Assembly: GCA_022496185.1 (NCBI GenBank)
Contig: WTXG01000579.1
Location: 1 to 12,631, forward strand
Source of the DNA: Multifurca ochricompacta
Lineage: Eukaryota > Basidiomycota > Agaricomycetes > Russulales > Russulaceae
DNA length: 12,631 nt
Reading direction: 5' to 3'
Positions 1-6,550 of this stretch are shown piece by piece. Positions within the stretch are counted from its first letter, which is position 1. Every line of letters starts with the position of its first letter. Below the pieces are notes generated by a model. The model had not been told where the DNA came from and ran no database searches. It saw only the letters and a list, made by a program, of their open reading frames with translations. A program made the position numbers and the translations under genes.

Positions 1-164
1 GCTCCAGACTGTCCACTTGTGATCCGGTACCTGGTTACCTAGGAGATTAGCCCCACATTGTGGAAGGCTTCTCATCCCTTGCCTCTGAGCTGTTCACTTC
101 GTCTCCCTGCACTTTCCCCCTCACCCTCACTCTTTCCCCACTCCCAAAAATCATCCCTCTTGCA

Positions 165-201
165 TACAACCCACTGTCCAGGCAGTCGACAGTGAGTTGT
201 A
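165..201. repeat. Imperfect inverted repeat (hairpin)
   Basis: TACAACCCACTGTC (165-178) faces GACAGTGAGTTGTA (188-201), which pair at 13 of 14 positions around a 9-nt loop. A second weaker inverted pair, ACCTGC near 243 and GCAGGT near 261, follows. Such dyads can be ends of small non-autonomous DNA elements, but no matching second terminus or target duplication is visible, so only the structure is claimed. Confidence 0.5.
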
Positions 202-299
202 ACAGGTTGGGAGTTGTATACCTGTACCCATACCCATCAAAACCTGCAGCGCTTACCCACGCAGGTATGAAAACCCTTGCTGATCCCTAACTATGACAT

Positions 300-632
300 A
301 GCTAGATCTACCTGTATTTAAAGCACAGTAAAGTAGAAGAGACAGACCTAAGTCTGTTCTCTTGTGTTCAATCCAAGGTGCCCTAAGACTTCTTTGAACT
401 CTCTCTCTGTAAAGAACTCCACTTGAACTCTCCAAGACGCAACTTGGAGAGCCTTCAACCCTATTGAATTTGTTGCAGGACTGAGTGTCTCTGCCGTTGA
501 CTTTGACTCTTGCGCATGCCCTATCAACTTTGTTGGGGGCTTGAACTGACTTGACTCTGCTAACAGCTTGGAGTCTTGACTTGAACTTGATATATCTTGA
601 CTTGGAGGCCAGCTCCTGATCGACATTCAACA
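300..632 (+). other. Possible degenerate LTR-like remnant
   Basis: A TATTTAAAG box at about 315-323 is followed within 40 bp by a dyad in AGACAGACCTAAGTCTGT, then by a CT-rich, TTGACTT-repetitive stretch ending in TTCAACA near 632. TATA box, transcribed leader and a CA-ending terminus are the order expected in an LTR. There is no second copy in the window and no clear TG start, so the call is weak. It may equally be a low-complexity intergenic stretch. Confidence 0.2.
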
Positions 633-785
633 CAGTGTTGCACCTAACTGTGACATCACATGATCATGTTTATCGCGGCATTTCAAACTTTTTCTTTGAT
701 ATAGCTTTGCAATACATAACACACTAAGTCATATTTGGATTAGCTGAACTATAACTACTAGTTATATGTCATAAAATTTTCTCTG

Positions 786-909
786 CCAAAAGCCGTGGCT
801 TGGGCCAAGCCGGGCCAGGGCCAAGCTGTCTGTGGCGGCTTTGGCTCAGCCCAGACTTCAGGAAAGCCGGAGCTGCCTCAGGCCGAGCCAAAGCCGCAGC
901 TTTTGGGCC
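786..909. repeat. GC-rich inverted-repeat cluster (AAGCC/GGCTT family)
   Basis: The outer arms CCAAAAGCCGTGGCTTGG (from 786) and CCAAAGCCGCAGCTTTTGG (to about 907) are imperfect inverted copies. A nested pair, GGCGGCTTTGGCTCAGCC (about 834-851) and GGCCGAGCCAAAGCCGC (about 882-898), pairs at about 16 positions. The whole stretch is built of GGCTT, AAGCC and GGCC words and stands out as GC-rich against AT-rich DNA on its left. It could form a large cruciform or hairpin RNA. It ends 37 bp before the copia insertion point. Function is unknown. Confidence 0.6.
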
Positions 910-946
910 AAGCCAGGCTGGAACATCACTAATGCAGCCCTAGTAA

Positions 947-1252
947 TGTTGGAAGTGTAGCCATAGCACGCAACCAATTGATACTGGAGATGACGGCCCG
1001 GATCCGATCATCACCGTATCAATGCAATATTCAGAGCACGCGGGTCGTGCAAATTTTCTTTATCATAAAGACTCAGTAGCATAGTTAGAAACCTCAGTCT
1101 TTCTATCCCAAAGACTGAGGTCAGTACTCTCTGTGTTACAGCTACATTATCCTTTTACTGATTCATTTATGTAGCTACACATTTATAGGTATTAACAAAT
1201 CATATAGTCTTTCTATCCCAAAGACTGAGCTACACATTTATAGCTCGCTACA
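947..1252 (+). repeat. Copia 5' LTR
   Basis: The left end is fixed by the TGTTGG start shared with 5529. The right end is inferred: TACA at 1249-1252 gives TGT...ACA termini and is followed directly by the tRNA-like primer-binding site at 1253, for a length of 306 bp. An alternative end is TTAACA at 1197 (251 bp, TGTT...AACA termini), but no primer site follows it. The LTR holds two copies of a hairpin-forming 24-mer. As the 3' LTR is almost wholly outside the window, the right border cannot be checked by alignment here. Confidence 0.7.
1092..1243 (+). repeat. Duplicated hairpin module in the copia LTR
   Basis: CCTCAGTCTTT-CTATCCC-AAAGACTGAGG (1092-1120) is a perfect 11-bp stem with a 7-nt loop. 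Twenty-four bases of it (1096-1119) recur exactly at 1206-1229, 110 bp downstream. A 16-mer AGCTACACATTTATAG is also repeated at 1173-1188 and 1228-1243, 55 bp apart, directly abutting the second hairpin. The module lies in the region expected for R/U5, so it may fold in the RNA leader or act as a DNA regulatory repeat. That role is inferred. Confidence 0.75.
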
Positions 1253-1275
1253 GATTATGAGACCTGAGTTGCTCT
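1253..1275 (+). promoter_or_regulatory. Copia primer-binding site, likely internal tRNA-Met fragment
   Basis: The sequence starting GATTATGAGACCTGAG, followed by TTGCTCT, is close to the complement of the anticodon arm of elongator tRNA-Met (CAU anticodon inside TCTCATAATC), with GCTCT matching the D-stem complement further on. It aligns with one extra base in the anticodon stem and two more before the D-stem, judged from remembered yeast and animal tRNA-Met. Several Ty1/copia elements (Drosophila copia, yeast Ty5) prime from a half-tRNA cut in the anticodon loop instead of the tRNA 3' end. No TGG-type site follows the LTR, which favours this reading. Confidence 0.55.
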
Positions 1276-1324
1276 AAATCAAATCAGAACACACCAGACA
1301 GAAAACCACCACACACTCTAAGCA

Positions 1325-4300
1325 ATGAGTTCCCCGACCAGCACAGCGGCACCCAAAGTAGCAGCAGCAGCATCTGCGGCAAACTCAAAAGGAGCACGTC
1401 AATATGACATACCTCACTTGGAAGACGATGGTGGAAACTTCACATTCTGGAAGTACAGAGTTCAGATGGTCCTGAAACTGCGGAGATTGTGGTCTGTGGT
1501 TGATGGATCAGAGCCTCAGCCAGATGCCACAGCACCTCCTGAAGAACAGGAGGAATGGGCACTCAAAGATAGCGAAGCACAAGCACAAATATCATTGACA
1601 CTCAAGGACGAACCCCTGAGTACAGTCCTGTACGCGAAGACGGCCAAGGAATGCTGGGAGAAGTTATCAGTCCGTTATGAAGGCAAAGGAGAACAGAAGA
1701 TCGTTTACCTTATCAACGACGTATTCCGTTCCACCCTCTCGGACACAGAATCCCTCGAGCCCCAGATAAACGCCATTGTCAGGGCTGCCCATACCATATC
1801 CAACATCGGCTTGCCACTGGATGACAAGCTCGTCGCTTTTGCAATCATCTCCTCACTCCCAACCTCCCTATCCACTCTAAAAACCATCCTTTCTACAGCC
1901 AACCCCTCTTCCCTTACCGTTGAGCATGTCAAGTCACAAATAATTCTCGATGAACAACGCCGCGTTCAAGAATCAGGCCTTGGAGTGACCGCTTACTTCA
2001 CGCGCTCGGCAAATACAGCTAAAAAGGGAAAAGAAAAGTCAGAAGAGGAGAAGACAAAGAAACACTGCACTCACTGTAAGAAGCATGGCCATGTGGTGGA
2101 AGAGTGTTGGAAACTGGAGAAGGAAAATGAGGCCAAAGCGAGCAGCACCGGAGATGATACGCAGAAACCCCCAAACGCTACAGCCAAAGTCGCATTTACT
2201 GGAGGCCAGGCACCTGCCAGCGACAGTGCACCGCAAGGGGACGGCCCCATACTCCTGTTCAAAGTGCTACAAGCCCTATCATCACGCATCGATCTCAATC
2301 AGCGATGGATCATCGACTCTGGAGCATCACGTACCATGTGCTCCCATCGGAACTGGTTTTTCAATTTCAAAACACTCACCAATCCAGTAAAAATTGTCTT
2401 AGGCGACAACAGCAGTATCCTCAGCACCGGGATCGGTCACATCCATGTCCGAATGATGGCCAATGGAAAGTGGAGTGATGCCATTCTCCAAGATGTCCTA
2501 TATGTCCCAGAACTGCACGGAAACTTGTTATCTGTTGCCCAACTTGCCAGTCGCGGAGCCGATGTGCGTTTTACCAAGAACTCCTGTCAGATCTACAGTC
2601 AGACTGGAGTGCTTACCTGTGAGGGCCACCTCGAAGGCAACCTCTACACGATGGACGCCCGCACCGTAGCTCCGGAGAGAGTCCAGATCGCTCAGGTCGA
2701 TGTTTTCCCAGTTGAAGGAGCTGAGGATAATGACGTCGCTTTGGTCGCACGACACTCAGTGGCGAAAGCTGACCTACACACCTGGCACCGCCACCTCGGC
2801 CATCTAAATGTCGACGCTGTTCTCCAAATGATGCGAAAGGGGATGGTTAAGGGGATGGACATTACCTCAAAAACCAGTCCACCTGACCTCTGCGAACCGT
2901 GCCTCAAAGGGAAGCAAACACGTACTGAGATCCAGAGGGAAACTGGGACCAGATCAACCCAAGTCCTAGGGCGAATCTTCTCGGACGTCTGTGGCAAGAT
3001 GCTGCGACGATCTCACCAAGGATTTGAATATTTCGTCACCTGGGTGGATGATAAGTCCCGAAGAGTTTTTGTCACCGGCCTGTGCGAAAAATCCGAAGTG
3101 ACTCACCATCTCCAACGCTTTGTAGCTCGCGCAGAAGTCGAAACAGGTCAGCGAGTAAGAGTGCTGCGCACGGATGGAGGGGGCGAATACATCGCCACTG
3201 TGGCCCAGAGGTTCCTACAAGACAAAGGCATCAAACACGAAATGACGACGCCAGACACACCTCAGCATAATGGAGTCGCAGAGCGCATGAACCGGACGCT
3301 TCTCGATAAAGTCCGGACGATGCTCATTGATGCGGATTTGCCTGACACTTACTGGTACGACGCTTTAGAGTACGCAGCTTATCTGCACAATGTCACACCC
3401 ACCCGCGCCCTGGAGGACTCCACCCCTGATGAAGCTTGGAGTGGCAATAAACCTGACGTTTCCCGTTTGCGTGTTTTCGGCTGCAGAGCGTTTGTGCACA
3501 TCCCAGCAAAGTATCGCACCAAGCTCGGTGCGCGGTCCATCTTGTGCACATTCTTGGGGTATGCTCGGAGTCGCAAAGCTTATCGTCTAGTGCATCGCCC
3601 AACTGGCCATTTCTACGAGTCGCGCGACGTCGTATTCAATGAAGGGGGGCCAGCCAGTGAAAGAGTCATCATCGAATTCGACGATACAGAGCCCAGTGAG
3701 GGCGATAAAACCGAAAACATTATAGAGCCGCTACCTAATACACCAGTGCAAAACCCTAGCCAACTTCAGCAAAGTAGCGACAGCGAAGTAGAAAGTGCAC
3801 TCACAGAGACCCCCGCATCCACACCGACATCGACACCAACGCCTATCACCACCCGACCAAAGCGAACCGCTCGCCCCCCTATTTGCAACGATGACCCTCG
3901 TTACTCTGTCAGTTCCTACAGAACAAAAGGGAACCCTACAGAGCAAGCCAACATCGCACAACCTGAGTTAGCAAGTGACCCACGCACCTTCAAAGAAGCT
4001 ATGGCGCGACTCGACACCAGCGAATGGGAAGCTGCTTGCCAGGAAGAGATGCGATCATTCGAGTCCATGGGAGTGTACAAAGTCATCGAACGTCCCACAG
4101 GGCGCAAGGTGGTTGGCAGCAAATGGGTGTTCCGCACGAAGCGTGGGCCAACTGGAGAGGTCTTGAGACACAAGGCTCGTATCGTCGCACAGGGTTTCAC
4201 TCAAGTCGAAGGAGTTGACTATGATGAAACATTCGCCCCAGTGGCAAAGTTTGCATCGCTTCGCGCAATCCTCGCACTAGCGACCGAATACAACCTGGAA

Positions 4301-5521
4301 GTTCACCAAATGGATGTGAAGTCAGCATACCTGAACGGTGAACTAAAGGAAGAAATTTACATGGAGCCACCTCCCGGTTTTGACGTTCCCGAGGGGATGG
4401 TACTCCGACTTATCAAGGCGGTCTACGGAACGAAGCAAGGCGGCCGCGTCTGGTATCAAGACATCAGAGCTAAGCTTGAAAACATAGGATACCAACGCAC
4501 CGAAGCCGACCATGCAGTTTTTGTCCGCCACAGAAACGCAAAGTCCTCTATCATTGCTCTCTACGTTGACGACATCACCATGGTGTTGAAGGACCTAAAG
4601 GAGATCAATGAAGACAAAGAGGCACTCGGAAATGCCTATGAGATGACCGACCTGGGCGAAATCACCTGGATTCTTGGGATGCACATCACGCGCGACCGCG
4701 AGGCCGGATGGATGACGCTCTCCCAAGAAAAATACATCGAAGAAATCTTGACGCATTTTGGCAAATCCGACGTGCGACCCATTAGCACCCCCACCCTCGC
4801 AAACGAGCATCTAAGGAAACTCGACTCACCAACAGTTGATGTCAAAAGATACCAGCAAGCAATCGGCGCCTTGATGTACCCTATGCTTGGCACCCGTCCT
4901 GACCTAGCATACACTATTGCAGTGCTCGGGAGGCATGCTGCGAACCCTGGGGAAGAACATCAGCAAGCTCTAAACCGCGCTTTCCGTTACCTTAGAGCTA
5001 CGAGCGGCGCGAAGCTTGTCTTCAAACGTGATACACCTAAGGGAACTGAGCTGTACGGCTATGTTGACGCTGACTGGGCCAGTGACATGAACGATCGGAA
5101 GTCCACATCGGGTTTCGTTTTCCTACTTGCTGGAGGAGCGATCAGCTGGAGCTCTAAGAAGCAACCATCCATCGCGCTATCGAGCACTGAAGCTGAGTAT
5201 ATTGCTGGAGCCCATGCTGCAAAAGAAGCTGTCTGGTTACATCGGTTACTAGCTGAGATCCACCAGAAAAGCGACTCACCAACAACCCTCTGCATGGACA
5301 ATCAATCTGCAATATCCATTGCCCGAAACCCCGAGTTCCACGATCGCACTAAACACATCGAGATAAGGCATCACTTCTTGAGGCACATGTGCGAAAACCA
5401 AATCATCGAGCTGAAATATGTGCCGACGGAAGAACAACTTGCCGACGTGTTGACAAAGGGCCTTGTCCGCGAGAAACACAAGAAGTTCGTAGACGCGATG
5501 GGAGTTCAGCGTGCAGGCTAA
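1325..5521 (+). CDS. Ty1/copia Gag-Pol polyprotein (intact)
   Basis: This 1398-residue polyprotein encodes all functions needed for copia transposition. Gag (about residues 40-215, UBN2-like capsid, FTFWKYRVQMVLKL start) forms the particle. A CCHC knuckle follows at C248, C251, H256, C261. The aspartic protease has DSGA at 331-334. Integrase has an HHCC zinc site (H488/H493, C523, C526) and the catalytic triad D554, D617, E653, with 35 residues between the last two. Reverse transcriptase carries YVDD at 1080-1083. RNase H has acidic residues D1248, E1291 and D1325 and a TKHIEIRHHF signature near the end. The length is normal for a single-ORF copia. The start is the first ATG after the leader and the stop is TAA at 5519. 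No frameshift or internal stop is seen and every catalytic motif is present, so the protein should be active if expressed. A proline- and threonine-rich linker at about 835-870 separates integrase from reverse transcriptase. Confidence 0.96.
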   Translation: MSSPTSTAAPKVAAAASAANSKGARQYDIPHLEDDGGNFTFWKYRVQMVLKLRRLWSVVDGSEPQPDATAPPEEQEEWALKDSEAQAQISLTLKDEPLSTVLYAKTAKECWEKLSVRYEGKGEQKIVYLINDVFRSTLSDTESLEPQINAIVRAAHTISNIGLPLDDKLVAFAIISSLPTSLSTLKTILSTANPSSLTVEHVKSQIILDEQRRVQESGLGVTAYFTRSANTAKKGKEKSEEEKTKKHCTHCKKHGHVVEECWKLEKENEAKASSTGDDTQKPPNATAKVAFTGGQAPASDSAPQGDGPILLFKVLQALSSRIDLNQRWIIDSGASRTMCSHRNWFFNFKTLTNPVKIVLGDNSSILSTGIGHIHVRMMANGKWSDAILQDVLYVPELHGNLLSVAQLASRGADVRFTKNSCQIYSQTGVLTCEGHLEGNLYTMDARTVAPERVQIAQVDVFPVEGAEDNDVALVARHSVAKADLHTWHRHLGHLNVDAVLQMMRKGMVKGMDITSKTSPPDLCEPCLKGKQTRTEIQRETGTRSTQVLGRIFSDVCGKMLRRSHQGFEYFVTWVDDKSRRVFVTGLCEKSEVTHHLQRFVARAEVETGQRVRVLRTDGGGEYIATVAQRFLQDKGIKHEMTTPDTPQHNGVAERMNRTLLDKVRTMLIDADLPDTYWYDALEYAAYLHNVTPTRALEDSTPDEAWSGNKPDVSRLRVFGCRAFVHIPAKYRTKLGARSILCTFLGYARSRKAYRLVHRPTGHFYESRDVVFNEGGPASERVIIEFDDTEPSEGDKTENIIEPLPNTPVQNPSQLQQSSDSEVESALTETPASTPTSTPTPITTRPKRTARPPICNDDPRYSVSSYRTKGNPTEQANIAQPELASDPRTFKEAMARLDTSEWEAACQEEMRSFESMGVYKVIERPTGRKVVGSKWVFRTKRGPTGEVLRHKARIVAQGFTQVEGVDYDETFAPVAKFASLRAILALATEYNLEVHQMDVKSAYLNGELKEEIYMEPPPGFDVPEGMVLRLIKAVYGTKQGGRVWYQDIRAKLENIGYQRTEADHAVFVRHRNAKSSIIALYVDDITMVLKDLKEINEDKEALGNAYEMTDLGEITWILGMHITRDREAGWMTLSQEKYIEEILTHFGKSDVRPISTPTLANEHLRKLDSPTVDVKRYQQAIGALMYPMLGTRPDLAYTIAVLGRHAANPGEEHQQALNRAFRYLRATSGAKLVFKRDTPKGTELYGYVDADWASDMNDRKSTSGFVFLLAGGAISWSSKKQPSIALSSTEAEYIAGAHAAKEAVWLHRLLAEIHQKSDSPTTLCMDNQSAISIARNPEFHDRTKHIEIRHHFLRHMCENQIIELKYVPTEEQLADVLTKGLVREKHKKFVDAMGVQRAG

Positions 5522-5528
5522 GGGGGCG
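5520..5528 (+). promoter_or_regulatory. Copia polypurine tract
   Basis: AAGGGGGCG lies directly before the TGTTGG start of the 3' LTR and overlaps the gag-pol stop codon. This is the standard place and composition for the primer of plus-strand DNA synthesis. Confidence 0.8.
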
Positions 5529-5547
5529 TGTTGGAAGTGTAGCCATA
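5529..5547 (+). repeat. Copia 3' LTR fragment (first 19 bp)
   Basis: Identical to 947-965. The next base belongs to the gypsy LTR (TGTTACG). The last five bases, CCATA, are the expected target-site duplication of the gypsy insertion and should recur to the right of the window, followed by GCACGCAACC. Confidence 0.9.
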
Positions 5548-5769
5548 TGTTACGTCCGGTGTGGGACGTCCGGCACGACTTGTGCGACAGCGTTGATCAA
5601 AGGTTTCGGATAAGAGGTCAATAGGGCCTCTTGGAGTATCAAGGGGATGAGTCAAAGTCGAAGGGGCTGTTCCCTAAGACGATGTTGAACGGAAAGTGCC
5701 GAAAGCACTGAGACAGACGAGTCAGAGATTCAAAGGGAAGTCCGGAAGACGAACACCGATGTATTCAAT

Positions 5770-5814
5770 AAGTCGAGTCTAAGGTCTACAGTGTAGCTAA
5801 GACAGACTTATATA
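5770..5814 (-). promoter_or_regulatory. Gypsy LTR core promoter and self-primer (R start)
   Basis: On the - strand TATATAAG occupies 5814-5807. Some 27-34 bases further on, at 5780, begins AGACTCGACTT (5780-5770), which is exactly complementary to the 11-nt site at 12406-12396 just inside the 5' LTR. A start at 5780 would put the TATA box at the canonical -30 and make these 11 nt the 5' end of the transcript, as known for S. pombe Tf1. The start site itself is inferred. In this 3' LTR copy the same promoter points leftward into the copia element. Confidence 0.75.
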
Positions 5815-5933
5815 CGTAAGTGGATGGGCGTCTATAGATAAGGATGTCGGAGTCATGTGGGCCCAAAGATACGAAAGCGGATGGCGTAAAGCCTGGCTTC
5901 TGATAGGGGATTAAGTAAATGTCCAGTCGTAAA

Positions 5934-5965
5934 GATAAGGAGATAAGAAGATAAGGAGATAAAGG
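5934..5965. promoter_or_regulatory. Four GATAA boxes at exact 8-bp spacing in U3
   Basis: GATAA begins at 5934, 5942, 5950 and 5958, in octamers GATAAGGA, GATAAGAA, GATAAGGA and GATAAAGG. A further GATAAGGA sits at 5837. They lie about 155-185 bp upstream of the predicted transcription start. GATA-type zinc-finger regulators of nitrogen use, light response and iron uptake in fungi bind this core, so the array may be an upstream activator. It could also be a simple tandem repeat without function. Confidence 0.45.
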
Positions 5966-6141
5966 TCAAGCATAGACAAATAGTAAGTACACAAGTCCAA
6001 ACAACGGTCACGGGGATGGAAGCAACGCGTGTGAGGGGTCCCAGGATGGAGACGTAATGAGGAAGTGAAGGGTTGGGGGACGAGTGGGGTCCCGGTTGGG
6101 GAGAGTGAAGAAAATAGGGCTGCTGGGCCCTGTTCGTAACA

Positions 6142-6161
6142 TCACCCTCCCTTCTGGTTCG
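6142..6161 (-). promoter_or_regulatory. Gypsy polypurine tract
   Basis: On the - strand the bases just before the 3' LTR read AGAAGGGAGGGTGA, almost all purines and ending directly at TGTTACG. This is the expected plus-strand primer. It sits 12 bp or so beyond the stop codon of the 3' ORF. Confidence 0.8.
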
Positions 6162-6172
6162 AGCTGACCCAG

Positions 6173-6550
6173 CTAGAAACGCGCACCGTCATCATCCTGT
6201 ATCAGGTCCACATAATCATCTGCCAGATTTCGATCCTCCATGGTGTAGGTCTCTTCTGCCGCACATTGGTGTGTGCGCAGAAAGCCATATGGTCCGCGTC
6301 GTCCGCACTGGCGACACAAGTCGTACACTGGGCAATCGAGCTCACGATGTCCTGCGTTGTGCCGCAGACACTTCCCACACCATCCTGAAGGGTTGACAAT
6401 GGTGGGAGCGACTCCCAGACATCGGAAAATGCAGAATCGGCTCCAATGGAGATTGCTTCGGCAGTGACGACACCACTTGCGGTTGAGGGGGCAGTTCCAG
6501 CTAATGTGATACCTGCTGTCGCATCGCCAGCAAGTCTCCCCCGGGGGTTC
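6173..6550 (-). pseudogene. C-terminal zinc-cluster part of the 3' ORF, behind an in-frame TGA
   Basis: Reading on in frame past the TGA gives 125 codons to a TAG at 6175-6173. Numbered from the ATG at 7363, the clusters are C278-C281-H286-C291 and C298-C301-H306-C311, both perfect CX2CX4HX4C zinc knuckles. C329-C332-H339-C344 is a CX2CX6HX4C variant, and C350-C353-H365-C367 is a CX2CX11HXC cluster within CRQCGRRGPYGF. The tail is acidic (about 380-395, LIQDDDG). Such knuckles bind single-stranded nucleic acid in retroviral and retrotransposon Gag. The spacing of 16 Cys/His ligands cannot be chance, so this frame was coding. The TGA may be a CGA-to-TGA transition at a CpG, or a readthrough stop. 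It ends 31 bp before the LTR. Confidence 0.75.

Larger units (their letters stand above)
1..785. other. Gene-free flanking DNA left of the copia element
   Basis: No convincing coding region is visible here. Short open frames exist on both strands but show no recognisable domain, overlap each other, and have biased repetitive composition. Positions 95-165 are strongly pyrimidine-rich. Positions 350-610 are full of short variants of TTGACTT and TTGAACT. Positions 640-780 are AT-rich, with a perfect 12-bp palindrome ACATGATCATGT at 657-668. The stretch is probably intergenic or old repeat-derived DNA in a transposon-rich region, but this is inference from composition and neighbours only. Confidence 0.6.
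947..5547 (+). mobile_element. Ty1/copia LTR retrotransposon, 3' LTR interrupted by a second element
   Basis: The order LTR, primer-binding site, single gag-pol ORF (Gag, protease, integrase, reverse transcriptase, RNase H), polypurine tract and LTR start identifies a Ty1/copia (Pseudoviridae-type) element: integrase precedes reverse transcriptase, as in that family. The 19 bp starting at 947 and at 5529 are identical (TGTTGGAAGTGTAGCCATA), which fixes both LTR starts. After these 19 bp the 3' copy is broken by the gypsy LTR, whereas the 5' copy continues with GCACGCAACC. The 5 bp left of the element are AGTAA (942-946), the candidate target-site duplication. Its partner lies outside the window. 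The ORF is intact, so the element was functional or recently so. Confidence 0.93.
5548..6141 (-). repeat. Gypsy 3' LTR
   Basis: The 594-bp LTR begins TGTTACG and ends CGTAACA, a perfect 7-bp terminal inverted repeat. Its first 224 bp match 12409-12631 with 7 substitutions and a one-base deletion (GGG at 5624-5626 is GG in the other copy). In sense orientation U3 is 6141-5781, the predicted start of R is 5780, and R plus U5 is 5780-5548. A short hairpin AGTGC-CGAAA-GCACT (5695-5709) and the dyad ACGTCC/GGACGT (5552-5569) are conserved in both LTRs. Confidence 0.95.

Noticed and set aside
60..290. 76-codon frame on the + strand near the left edge
   Set aside because: It is translated from a CT-rich low-complexity stretch and a hairpin, with no supporting signal.
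253..633. 126- and 92-codon frames on the - strand in the left flank
   Set aside because: They overlap each other in a repetitive TTGACTT-rich stretch and show no recognisable domain.
1250..1280. A tRNA gene remnant
   Set aside because: Only the anticodon-arm and D-stem complement is present, no acceptor or T arm. The position next to the LTR fits a primer-binding site better.
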